Of a stretch of DNA of 61,869 bases, positions 54,519 to 61,869 are shown one piece after another; within the stretch, counting starts at the first letter, position 1; the number at the start of each line of letters is the position of its first letter. A program made the translations under genes and the position numbers. The DNA comes from Pseudomonadota bacterium (GTDB taxonomy: Bacteria; Pseudomonadota; Gammaproteobacteria; Xanthomonadales; Xanthomonadaceae): positions 1 to 61,869 of the forward strand of contig JAEZCF010000094.1 of NCBI GenBank assembly GCA_023430045.1. Direction: 5' to 3'. The notes beneath the pieces are model-generated. The model had not been told where the DNA came from, did not search any database, and saw nothing but the letters and a program-made list of their open reading frames with translations.

Positions 54519-55418
54519 ATGAGCGAGATTCGCAAGCTTCCGGCGTCCGCCGGTGCGGAATGGCTGGTATCCGGCTTCAGCCTGCTGCGCAGGGCGCCGC
54601 TGGGCCTGGGCATTCTGGGTGTGATCTGGGCGCTGGGCGCGCTGGTGCTGACCGCGCTGGCGACCATGACGCCGGTGTTGGCGCTGCCGGCGCAGCTGGT
54701 GCTGGCGCTGGCCGGGCCCCTGATCTTCGGCGGCCTGGTCTGGGCCGTGCGTGAGGTCGATCTGGGACGTCCCGCGCAGCCGGCCCATCTGCTGCAGGGC
54801 CTGCACGATGGGCGTGCGCCGCACCTGCTGGCGTCGCTGCTGCCGCAGCTGGTGGCTGGCCTGGTGCTGGGCATCCTGCTGCTGGTGCTGATCGGCAGCC
54901 AGGGCCTGGGCCAGCTCAGCGAGGTGATGACCCGTCTCAACGAGCTGAGCCAGTCCGGCGCGCAGCCCAGTCCAGCCGAAATGGAAGCCCTGGCGGCGAG
55001 CCTGCCGGCTGGACGCATCCTGCTGTGGCTGCTGTGCGTGGTGGCGGTCTTCGTGGTGGTCGCATTGGCGCTGTTCACGCTGTCGCCGCAGGTCATGTTC
55101 GAACACCGCAATGGCCTGCAGGCCCTGCGCCTGAGCCTGCGCGCCTGTGCGCTCAACCTGCTGCCCATGCTGGTGTTCTTCCTGCTGGCCTTCGTTGCGG
55201 TGTTCGCGGTGTATTTCCTGGTGATGATCGTGGCGATGATCGCCCAGCTGGTTGGCGGCGCCATGGTGGCGTTGTTCATCGCGCAGCTGCTGTTGATGGG
55301 CGTTGTCATGCCGGTCTTCGCCGGCGCGGTCTACACCGCCTGGAAGCAGATGTTCGGCCTGGGCGAGCAGCCGCCGACGCTGCCGACCGGTACGCCATCC
55401 AACGTATTCCACGCCTGA
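54519..55418 (+). CDS. BPSS1780-like integral membrane protein
   Basis: A 299-residue protein with about six membrane helices and the N-terminal segment RKLPASAGAEWLVSGFSLLRRAP, which is typical of BPSS1780-family proteins. The function of the family is unknown. The segment between helices 3 and 4 is Gln/Ser-rich (RLNELSQSGAQPSPAEMEA). It follows the amidotransferase gene on the same strand. Confidence 0.8.
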   Translation: MSEIRKLPASAGAEWLVSGFSLLRRAPLGLGILGVIWALGALVLTALATMTPVLALPAQLVLALAGPLIFGGLVWAVREVDLGRPAQPAHLLQGLHDGRAPHLLASLLPQLVAGLVLGILLLVLIGSQGLGQLSEVMTRLNELSQSGAQPSPAEMEALAASLPAGRILLWLLCVVAVFVVVALALFTLSPQVMFEHRNGLQALRLSLRACALNLLPMLVFFLLAFVAVFAVYFLVMIVAMIAQLVGGAMVALFIAQLLLMGVVMPVFAGAVYTAWKQMFGLGEQPPTLPTGTPSNVFHA

Positions 55419-55454
55419 TTCCGGATCGGCCGGTGGACCCGGCCCGCTGATCAG

Positions 55455-55556
55455 GTAGAGCCGATCCATCGCGGGCTGAATCAACCGGTAGAGCCGACCC
55501 ACGGTCGGCTGGGATTGGCTGGAATCTCCAGGCAACCAGCCGATCATGGATCGGCT
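55455..55556. repeat. Cluster of three GTAG/SMAG-like palindromes
   Basis: The 159-base gap between two convergent genes holds three related hairpins. GTAGAGCCGATCC at 55455 is imperfect, GTAGAGCCGACC with GGTCGGCT at 55488-55510 is perfect, and AGCCGATC/GATCGGCT at 55538-55556 is inverted. These resemble the SMAG repeats of Stenotrophomonas maltophilia and probably also end both transcripts. Confidence 0.75.
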
Positions 55557-55577
55557 TCACCCCAGATCACCCTGCGA

Positions 55578-56321
55578 TCAGGTTGCCTGTCGCGGCGCCG
55601 AGGGCACCAGCCAGCGGGCTGCGTGGATGCCCAGCTCATAGAGAAGGCACATCGGCAAGGCCAGCATCAGCTGCGAGACCACATCCGGTGGCGTGAGCAC
55701 GGCCGCCAGCACGAAGATACCAACGATGGCGTAACCGCGGCTTTCCTTGAACTGCGCGGGCGTCACCCAGCCCAGCAGGACCAGGATGACCATCGCCACC
55801 GGCAACTCGAAGCTGGCACCGAAAGCGAAGAATATCGCCAGCACGAAATCCAGATATGCGCTGGCGTCAGGTGTGATCGCGATCACATCGGGACGGAACG
55901 TGGTGAGGAAATGAAACACCGCCGGCAGCACCAGGAAATAGGCGAAGGCACAACCGAGGTAGAACAGCGCGACCGATGAGGCCAGCAGAGGCACGGCCAG
56001 GCGCTTCTCGCGGGCGTACAGGCCTGGCGCGACGAAGGCCCACAGCTGGTACAGCAGCCATGGCACGGCCACGAAGAGGGCGACGAAAAAGGTCAGCTTC
56101 AACGGTGCGAAGAATGCGCCCGCCGGATTGATGGCGATCATCGACTGCCCAGCAGGCAGCTGCGACATCAACGGTTCGGCGACATACGTGTAGATCGTGC
56201 GCGAAAAAGGCAACAGCACCAGCAGCACCACGCCCAGCCCGATCAGCGCCCGTACGAGCCGGCCGCGCAGCTCGACCAGGTGCTCCACCAGCGAACTTTC
56301 GCCGAATTCATGCTCGCTCAT
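55578..56321 (-). CDS. tatC: Twin-arginine translocase subunit TatC
   Basis: A 247-residue protein with six membrane spans that recognises twin-arginine signal peptides. Family stretches include SLVEHLVELRGRLVRALIGL at the N-terminus and FGASFELPVAMVILVLLGWV with the conserved Glu. The ATG overlaps the tatB stop. Confidence 0.96.
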   Translation of the reverse strand: MSEHEFGESSLVEHLVELRGRLVRALIGLGVVLLVLLPFSRTIYTYVAEPLMSQLPAGQSMIAINPAGAFFAPLKLTFFVALFVAVPWLLYQLWAFVAPGLYAREKRLAVPLLASSVALFYLGCAFAYFLVLPAVFHFLTTFRPDVIAITPDASAYLDFVLAIFFAFGASFELPVAMVILVLLGWVTPAQFKESRGYAIVGIFVLAAVLTPPDVVSQLMLALPMCLLYELGIHAARWLVPSAPRQAT

Positions 56322-56779
56322 CGGTTGTGCTCCGCATCCACCGAGGGTTTCGACGGCGATTCGGCTGCGGTCGTTCCCGGCGCATCGTCGGCGGCTTCGG
56401 TGGCGTCGGCGGCCGTGGGGTGCAAGGGCTGCGTTGAAGGTGCATCCGTCGGCGGTGCATCGGCCGTGGATCTCACCTCATCGGCAAGCACACGTCCCTG
56501 GGCATCCACGTCCTGCATCTGCCGGCGCGCGGCTTCACCACTGGCGCGCAGCTCGTTCTCCGTGTCCTGCATGGAACGGCGGACATCCTGCATCTGCCGT
56601 TTGATGTCTTCGGCATGCAGTTCGCGTTCCAGCTCCTGCTTCACCGAATCCCATTGATTGCGTGCACGCCGCACCCACAGGCCAGCGAAACGCGCCGCCT
56701 TCGGCAGCCGTTCGGGACCCAGTACCACCAACGCCACGATCGCGATGACCAGCAGCTCGCTGAAACCAATATCGAACAC
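56318..56779 (-). CDS. tatB: Twin-arginine translocase subunit TatB
   Basis: A 153-residue protein with one N-terminal membrane helix (MFDIGFSELLVIAIVALVVLGPERLPKAAR), including the conserved Glu and the Gly-Pro hinge. An amphipathic helix and a long acidic, Ala/Asp/Thr-rich tail follow. It works with TatC in substrate binding. Confidence 0.95.
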   Translation of the reverse strand: MFDIGFSELLVIAIVALVVLGPERLPKAARFAGLWVRRARNQWDSVKQELERELHAEDIKRQMQDVRRSMQDTENELRASGEAARRQMQDVDAQGRVLADEVRSTADAPPTDAPSTQPLHPTAADATEAADDAPGTTAAESPSKPSVDAEHNR

Positions 56780-56793
56780 CCTGCCTCTCCGGG

Positions 56794-57021
56794 TCAGCGC
56801 GGATCGCGGTCGCGCTCTTCCTGCGTGCTGCGCGTGGCATCGTGACGACGTGATTCGTCGCCGAGCTGTGCGTCCGGCTTGTCGTCGTCACGCATGCCCT
56901 TCTTGAATTCCTTCACGGCCGAACCGAGGTCCTTGGCGCCGCTGGTCAACCGCTTGGTGCCGAACACCAACAGGACGACGGCCAGCACGATCAACCAGTG
57001 CCAGATGCTGAAACTGCCCAT
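56794..57021 (-). CDS. tatA: Twin-arginine translocase subunit TatA
   Basis: A 75-residue protein with one membrane helix (IWHWLIVLAVVLLVFGTKRL), the FGTKRL hinge and an amphipathic helix (LGSAVKEFKKGMRDD). Many copies form the translocation path. It is the first gene of tatABC. Confidence 0.95.
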   Translation of the reverse strand: MGSFSIWHWLIVLAVVLLVFGTKRLTSGAKDLGSAVKEFKKGMRDDDKPDAQLGDESRRHDATRSTQEERDRDPR

Positions 57022-57100
57022 AAGACGCTCGCGATGATTTATCAGTGATCAGGAACCCGAGCATAGCGCACTGGCCGGAGACCAGTGCGCCTGCCGGAAG

Positions 57101-57991
57101 TCAGTTTCCATCCAACGATTCGGTAAGGATTTCGCCTTCGGTCACGGGCTGGAAGCCCTGCTGCTGCGGTGCAGCCTGGCCGGACTGAAGCGGCGTGGTA
57201 GTCGCTTCGGCAGCGGGTGGCGGCGTTACCTGGGGTGCCGGAGCCGCAGCAGGACGTGGAGCGGCCGCGACCGGTGCCTGGCCGGACGTACCGCGGTTGT
57301 TACGCGCGGCGTACGTCGCTTCTTCCAGCCGATCGCGGAAGGCCACCACGTCCATTGACGGCGCGCCGGCGGCACGGCCCTCGAAGATCATGCGCGGCGT
57401 GGTACTGCTGCCGTAGGCATCCAGATTGGCGGCGTCATCGATCTGCAGCACCGCGCCATCCAGCGCCACACCGGCGAACAGGCCACGGGCCCGCGACCAG
57501 GACCAGATTTCCGCCTTGAGCTGACCGTCGGTGGCGGCGGCAGCATTGCGGCCAACCGGGCCGGCGGCGACGCCGGCGTCGGCCCCCAGGGTGAACTTGC
57601 CGTTCACCAGATTGTCCAGGCTGCGGTCGTTGCGGAACACCAGCACCACGTCGGAGGACTGCACGCCGGCCTGGAAGCCGATGCTGCCCCCGGTAAGCTT
57701 GATGAAGACCGGATTGGACCAGCTGCCGTCGGGCATCTTCACCGACATCAGCCCATGTCCGCGTCGGCCCCCGATCACCAGTCCCGCCTTGATGGTGTCG
57801 GGGATGACGATGACGGCACGACCCTCATCCAGCAGCTTGTCCGGGATACCCTGTTCGGGAATATCCTGGATTTCGGCCAGCACGCGCACCGCATTGCGGG
57901 CGCGCTGGTCTTCCTGGGGTCCGGCAAGGGCGGCCTGGCTGGTCATCAGCAGACCCGCGGTAATCAGCAGGGAAAAGCGAAGGCGACGCAT
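57101..57991 (-). CDS. SYLF/YSC84-domain exported protein
   Basis: A 296-residue protein with a signal peptide (LLITAGLLMTSQAALA) and a SYLF lipid-binding domain: AVIVIPDTIKAGLVIGGRRG, GFQAGVQSSDVVLVFRN, and AEIWSWSRARGLFAGVALDG. The Ala/Pro/Gln-rich C-terminal tail of about 60 residues is low complexity. The bacterial function of this family is unclear. It is divergent from hemH. Confidence 0.88.
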   Translation of the reverse strand: MRRLRFSLLITAGLLMTSQAALAGPQEDQRARNAVRVLAEIQDIPEQGIPDKLLDEGRAVIVIPDTIKAGLVIGGRRGHGLMSVKMPDGSWSNPVFIKLTGGSIGFQAGVQSSDVVLVFRNDRSLDNLVNGKFTLGADAGVAAGPVGRNAAAATDGQLKAEIWSWSRARGLFAGVALDGAVLQIDDAANLDAYGSSTTPRMIFEGRAAGAPSMDVVAFRDRLEEATYAARNNRGTSGQAPVAAAPRPAAAPAPQVTPPPAAEATTTPLQSGQAAPQQQGFQPVTEGEILTESLDGN

Positions 57992-58153
57992 GACGGACTC
58001 CGTATCTGTTCACGAAGAAGATATAGCAACTGATTGAAAGTAGGGCCGCTTGAATGAATCTGCAATGAGTGCCCTACGCGCCAATTCACGTCTTCGATCA
58101 GGTTGATGCACCGATCTCATCCTGCCGTCGGACTGGATCGGTCACAATGCCCC

Positions 58154-59116
58154 ATGCACAACGCACCCGATACCGCCGTGCTGGTGGTGAACCTAGGCAC
58201 GCCCGAGACGCCGACGGCCCCTGCGGTACGTCGTTACCTGGCCGAATTCCTGTCCGATCCCCGCGTCGTGGCCATTCCCGCGCTGCTGTGGAAGCCTCTG
58301 CTGCACGGAGTGATCCTGCCACTGCGCGGCGGCCGTTCGGCGGAAAAATATGCCCAGGTGTGGCTGCCCGGCGGCTCACCGCTGATGGTGCACACCCACA
58401 ACCTGGTAGAGGCAATGAAACCGTTGCTGCCCGGACGTGAGGTGCGGATGGCGATGCGTTACGGGAGCCCCGCGCTGGGCGCCGGGCTGGATGCACTGGC
58501 GGCGATGGGGATCGACCGTATCGCCGTGTTGCCGCTTTACCCCCAGTATTCGACGACGACGACCGCTTCGGTGGAAGATCTGGTCGACCACTGGCGCATG
58601 CGGCATCCGCAGGTCCGCGTCTCCCTGGTACGCGATTATCCGGTCGACCCGCAATGGGTGGATGCCGTAGCCGGTTCGATCCGGCGCTGGTGGGATATCC
58701 ATGGCCGTGGCGAGAAGCTGATGTTTTCCTTCCACGGTATTCCACAGCGCGTGGCCGACGCCGGCGATCCCTATCCACAACAGTGCGAGGCCAGCGCCCA
58801 CGCCATTGCGCGTGCCCTGGAACTGGGACCGGACGACTGGCAGCTGGGGTATCAGTCGCGATTCGGGCGCGAGAAGTGGCTGCAGCCCTACGCAGAGCCC
58901 AGTCTGTGGGCGTTGGCCGAAAAGGGCGTGCGCCGCATCGATGTGGTCTGTCCCGGATTTTCGGTCGATTGCCTGGAAACGCTGGAAGAAGTGGCAATGG
59001 GTTTCACGCACACGCTGGCCGAACGCGGCACACAGATGCGTTACATCCCCTGCCTCAACGATGATCCCGCCCATGCGGGAGCTCTGGCAGCGTTGGCGGA
59101 GGCCGCGCTGCAATGA
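58154..59116 (+). CDS. hemH: Ferrochelatase
   Basis: A 320-residue enzyme that inserts Fe2+ into protoporphyrin IX in the last step of haem synthesis. The metal-binding His is H194 in MFSFHGIPQR, and the conserved C-terminal CPGFSVDCLETLEEV holds the active-site Glu. The ATG at 58154 (MHNAPDTAVLVVNLGTPETP) is the family start; an ATG 17 codons earlier lacks support. The stop overlaps the next gene by four bases. Confidence 0.96.
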   Translation: MHNAPDTAVLVVNLGTPETPTAPAVRRYLAEFLSDPRVVAIPALLWKPLLHGVILPLRGGRSAEKYAQVWLPGGSPLMVHTHNLVEAMKPLLPGREVRMAMRYGSPALGAGLDALAAMGIDRIAVLPLYPQYSTTTTASVEDLVDHWRMRHPQVRVSLVRDYPVDPQWVDAVAGSIRRWWDIHGRGEKLMFSFHGIPQRVADAGDPYPQQCEASAHAIARALELGPDDWQLGYQSRFGREKWLQPYAEPSLWALAEKGVRRIDVVCPGFSVDCLETLEEVAMGFTHTLAERGTQMRYIPCLNDDPAHAGALAALAEAALQ

Positions 59117-59967
59117 CCCTGCAGTCGTTTACCCTGGATGTCGCGGGAAGCGCCGTGACCGGTTTGCGCCGCCCCGGCCCTGGCACCCGCGTGCTGGCGC
59201 TGCACGGCTGGCTGGACAATGCCGCCAGCTTCGTGCCGCTGGCGGCCGAACTGGCAGGTCCGGATCTGGTGCTGCTCGACCTGCCTGGCCATGGCCACAG
59301 CGATCACCTGCCCGCAGGCACGAACTACACAACGCCCGCCGCCATCTGCCATGTGCTGGATGTCGCCGATGCGTTGCGCTGGGATCGTTTCACGCTGTTG
59401 GGTCATTCCATGGGTGCCGGCATTGCCAGCCTGACCACGGCGGTGTCCGAGCGCGTTGAGCGCCTGATCGCCATCGAGGCGCTCGGCGGCCTGCGTGGTC
59501 CGGAGGACGAAACAGCACAGCGACTCCGTGCACACGTGCAGGCGGTACGTGACCTGCCGAACAAGCGGCTGCGCGTATTCCCGGACCTGGCCGCACCGAT
59601 CCGTGCGCGGATGATCACCAACCAGTTGTCGGCTGAGAATGCCCGGCTGCTCGTCGAGCGCGGCGTGCATGAGGTCCCCGGAGGGTTCAGTTGGCGCACC
59701 GATCCGCGGCTCATGCTCCCCACCGCGATCCGCCTGACCGAAGGACAGATCGACGATCTGCTGCGTGCGGTGGCCTGCCCGACGCAGGTGATCTACGCCA
59801 GCCCCGCGCAGGCGTATTACCCGGAGCCATTGCGCAGCGAACGGTTGCGGCATCTGCGCGAAGGCAGCCTGTCCGTGCTGCCCGGCACCCACCATCTGCA
59901 CATGGAACGGCCGGCGGACGTGGCGCGGATCATCCGGGAGTTCCTGGACGCCTTCCCTGCAGCGTGA
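59113..59967 (+). CDS. Alpha/beta hydrolase
   Basis: A 284-residue hydrolase with the serine nucleophile S99 in LLGHSMGAG, the oxyanion stretch LALHGWLDNAASF, and a C-terminal His in PGTHHLHMERP. The substrate cannot be told. It is coupled to hemH by an ATGA overlap, an arrangement that suggests common expression and not necessarily common function. Confidence 0.9.
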   Translation: MTLQSFTLDVAGSAVTGLRRPGPGTRVLALHGWLDNAASFVPLAAELAGPDLVLLDLPGHGHSDHLPAGTNYTTPAAICHVLDVADALRWDRFTLLGHSMGAGIASLTTAVSERVERLIAIEALGGLRGPEDETAQRLRAHVQAVRDLPNKRLRVFPDLAAPIRARMITNQLSAENARLLVERGVHEVPGGFSWRTDPRLMLPTAIRLTEGQIDDLLRAVACPTQVIYASPAQAYYPEPLRSERLRHLREGSLSVLPGTHHLHMERPADVARIIREFLDAFPAA

Positions 59968-60065
59968 GGGCACGCAATTCATGCATCAAATCTGAAAGCA
60001 CCAGCAGATCACGCACGGTAAATCAGAAGTGCGTGCCGCAACATGCGGCGTGAACTGGAGCTGCC

Positions 60066-60986
60066 ATGGAACGCCCGTCCCTCTCATCGATCAGCACACA
60101 CGGCGTGCTGCGTATCCAACGCATCTCCAGATCGCGCGACGTACCAGCACAATGGGCAAGCAATGCCCCCTATCAGGTGCGGAATCAGACGTCCGTGACA
60201 CCTGTTGGGGCAACTTCGAGGGCCGCCCAGGAGGGTCCCGTGCGGTTGGCTGCCCGCCTTCCCGCCCTGATCCCCTTCCTGTTGCACGGAATACAGAATG
60301 CCGTGCCTGACGGCACCGCCCAGCGTGGATGCCCGGCTTCTAACGGCGGCGCGGATCAGCTTCTGCATATGCCCGAGCCGCTGCTGGCCGCGCTTCTCGG
60401 CGATGAGCATGGAAGCCCACATGTCGTGCATTACGTGCCCGTCGACACCCTGCAGAACACCTTCGAGGATTACCATTGGCCCGCTTCCAGCCCGCGCGGC
60501 CAAGCGCTCTACGCTGCGCTACCTGAAACTCATCGGCAGCAACTGGACATTGCCGCGCAGGAGCTACTGCGGCAGTGGAGGACCTTGCCGTCGGTATTGC
60601 TGCAGCAGACTTCCTCGCAGATCCCAGCGTTCCTGTCACGTGCTGCGACTTCGTCGCAGCAGACCAGCGCAAGCGGCGCGACACCTGCGGACTTCACGCC
60701 ACACCTGTCCCGAAAATTGTTCCAGGAGCTGCTGAGTCGACAAGGCGCGCTGTTGTCGCTCAAACCCGCAGTTCTTGAATGGCTGCTCGCGCACGTCAGT
60801 GCACTGCGGCACATGGATGAATCGACCAACACGGCTTACACGCGCAGCCATGAGGAGGCAGATGCTGCCTATTTCGCGGAGATGGACCGTGCACTGAGTG
60901 GTGGGTTGCAGGATGCGTTCAAGATACCGACCCTTGCCAGATTACTGCGTGCGCTGCTGGATGCCACGCGCCCGCCGCAGCGTTGA
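60066..60986 (+). CDS. Protein of unknown function, candidate secreted substrate
   Basis: A 306-residue soluble protein with no recognised family. The first 65 residues are Ser/Thr/Arg-rich with few acidic residues (SLSSISTHGVLRIQRISRSR), which is common in type III effectors. The rest is helical and Leu/Ala/Gln-rich, with a Ser/Thr-rich insert (SRAATSSQQTSASGATPA) near residue 200. The ribosome-binding site GGAG lies before the ATG. It is followed closely by another unknown gene, and the pair fills the gap between an alpha/beta hydrolase and an rRNA operon. An effector role is inference from composition and from the T3SS 12 kb away. Confidence 0.6.
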   Translation: MERPSLSSISTHGVLRIQRISRSRDVPAQWASNAPYQVRNQTSVTPVGATSRAAQEGPVRLAARLPALIPFLLHGIQNAVPDGTAQRGCPASNGGADQLLHMPEPLLAALLGDEHGSPHVVHYVPVDTLQNTFEDYHWPASSPRGQALYAALPETHRQQLDIAAQELLRQWRTLPSVLLQQTSSQIPAFLSRAATSSQQTSASGATPADFTPHLSRKLFQELLSRQGALLSLKPAVLEWLLAHVSALRHMDESTNTAYTRSHEEADAAYFAEMDRALSGGLQDAFKIPTLARLLRALLDATRPPQR

Positions 60987-61043
60987 TGTGATGGCGCTAC
61001 CGCTGCGCCGCATGGACACAGACGCTTGTCGGAGGCTTCTCTG

Positions 61044-61739
61044 ATGTTCCCTGTTCTCCCGACACCCACTCCCTCGTCGCCTCTGCGGTCCGACGCGCCG
61101 GCTGCGTTTGTGACACCGCTACGGCTTACTGGCACTGATAACCAGCCACTGCCAGCAACGCACCTTCCAACAGAGCGCTATCGTGAAAGCGGCGCATTTC
61201 ACATGGGGCCCATCGGCGGCCATGAGCTTCTCGATATTGAAGCCCACCAGCCACTCGTTGATGCGCTGGCAACATGGCGGCATGACCCGAAGCCGACTGC
61301 ATCAGGCCTGGATGCCACTGCTGGCCATGCAGCAGAATTGAATCGGTGCGCAGCGGACCTGCTGGCCGCCTGGCAATCCATCAAGAGCGCACTGGAGGTG
61401 TGGGAGAGGTCTCCATCATGGCAACGCATCGAAAAAACGTTACCCGCGTGGCATCTGACGGGTCACCGCCAGACCACATTCAAGGAAAGAGTAGAGGCCC
61501 CCTTGGAGCGGTTCATCAGCGATCCCTGGTTTGCGCTGTGCCTACGGAGCCCGGAAACAATGGCCGTCCTGCGCCCGCGCCTTGTTGCGTGGTGTGCGGC
61601 CAATGCCCGGCACAGCGCACATCCAGAGATATCGATGCGTTATCAGGAGGCCATCACCATGCTGGTTGACGCATCATTCGACGACCTGATTGCACATCCG
61701 CGCCTGCGAGGCATTCTGATTGGATTGCAGAACAGATAA
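61044..61739 (+). CDS. Protein of unknown function next to the rRNA operon
   Basis: A 231-residue soluble protein with no recognised family. The N-terminus is Pro/Ser/Thr-rich (MFPVLPTPTPSSPLRSD), and the rest is helical and Trp-rich (ALEVWERSPSWQRIEKTLPAW). The ATG at 61044 is preceded by GGAGG at a good distance; the TTG six codons earlier has no site. It lies 57 bases after the preceding unknown gene, so the two are probably an operon ended by the hairpin at 61743. It may be a second effector or a partner of its neighbour. Confidence 0.6.
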   Translation: MFPVLPTPTPSSPLRSDAPAAFVTPLRLTGTDNQPLPATHLPTERYRESGAFHMGPIGGHELLDIEAHQPLVDALATWRHDPKPTASGLDATAGHAAELNRCAADLLAAWQSIKSALEVWERSPSWQRIEKTLPAWHLTGHRQTTFKERVEAPLERFISDPWFALCLRSPETMAVLRPRLVAWCAANARHSAHPEISMRYQEAITMLVDASFDDLIAHPRLRGILIGLQNR

Positions 61740-61742
61740 AGA

Positions 61743-61772
61743 AAAACCCCGCTGCGTGAGCAGCGGGGTTTT
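61743..61772. terminator. Bidirectional terminator shared by the unknown gene pair and the rRNA operon
   Basis: A perfect 13-bp stem (AAAACCCCGCTGC and its complement) with a GTGA loop. A-run and T-run flank the stem so that it works on both strands. Confidence 0.93.
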
Positions 61773-61781
61773 GGGTATAAA

Positions 61782-61869
61782 CCCTGGCGATGACCTACTC
61801 TCGCATGGCTTGAGCCACACTACCATCGGCGCAGCTGCGTTTCACTTCCGAGTTCGGGATGGGATCGGG
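61782..61869 (-). rRNA. rrf: 5S ribosomal RNA, 3' part
   Basis: The minus strand reads ATCCCATCCCGAACTCGG, then GTGAAACGCAGCTGCGCC and GCGAGAGTAGGTCATCGCC, the conserved 3' two thirds of gamma-proteobacterial 5S rRNA. The 5' end lies outside the window, and the exact 3' end is inferred. Confidence 0.93.

Noticed and set aside
59969..60037. Eight-base inverted repeat (GGCACGCA / TGCGTGCC) upstream of the gene at 60066
   Set aside because: The arms are 53 bases apart and short, so chance is likely. No copy was noticed before the other candidate effector genes.

Overview
The window is a high-GC chromosomal segment that looks like Stenotrophomonas or a close relative in the Xanthomonadaceae. The housekeeping proteins have that family's character, and short GTAG-headed palindromes of the kind described in Stenotrophomonas maltophilia lie at about 2138 and 55455-55556. 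No plasmid, phage or integrase gene is visible.

Left flank (1-23.6 kb). The end of acetyl-CoA synthetase (acs) is followed by a LuxR-type response regulator, and further along is a large hybrid kinase with a sodium:solute symporter domain. Together they match the CrbS/CrbR system known to control acs. Between them sit the manganese exporter mntP, with a recognisable yybP-ykoY (Mn2+) riboswitch leader, and an accessory gene (3082-4347) with a YopJ-like His/Glu motif. Next come an unknown gene (8104-8868), an S46 dipeptidyl-peptidase, and a 2106-residue protein with a C-terminal nucleic-acid-deaminase-like domain whose stop overlaps the start of a small acidic gene. The outer-membrane assembly pair tamA/tamB closes this part.

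Centre (23.7-48.6 kb). A complete Inv-Mxi-Spa (Salmonella SPI-1 type) type III secretion system is encoded entirely on the minus strand. The order is araC/invF, sctC, sctW, sctV, invB-like chaperone, sctN, sctO, sctP, sctQ, sctR, sctS, sctT, sctU, sicA, sipB, sipC, sipD, a sipA-position protein, an acyl carrier protein (iacP), iagB, sctD, sctF, sctI, sctJ, sctK, sctL and an orgC-position gene. This is nearly gene for gene the SPI-1 order. It lacks invH, sicP/sptP and hilA. Many neighbouring genes overlap by four bases (ATGA), so translation is tightly coupled. The locus sits between glyS and tamA with no mobility genes. The regulator's start codon lies inside a perfect 9-bp inverted repeat, and sctQ keeps the internal GTG start that makes the short SctQ isoform in Salmonella.

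Right flank (48.7-61.9 kb). glyS is interrupted by an in-frame TAG and is followed upstream by glyQ. Then come an orphan GspE/PilB-type ATPase, a glutamine amidotransferase-like protein, a BPSS1780-like membrane protein, tatABC, a SYLF-domain lipoprotein-like protein, hemH and an alpha/beta hydrolase. Two unknown genes (60066-61739) with Ser/Thr/Pro-rich N-termini abut the 3' end of an rRNA operon (5S, minus strand), separated from it by a bidirectional terminator.

Working model (inference). The central locus builds an injectisome aimed at a eukaryotic host or grazer. The sipA-position protein, the YopJ-like protein, the deaminase-tipped giant and the unknown genes set between core genes are candidate substrates. 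None of these has a secretion signal that can be proved from sequence alone.
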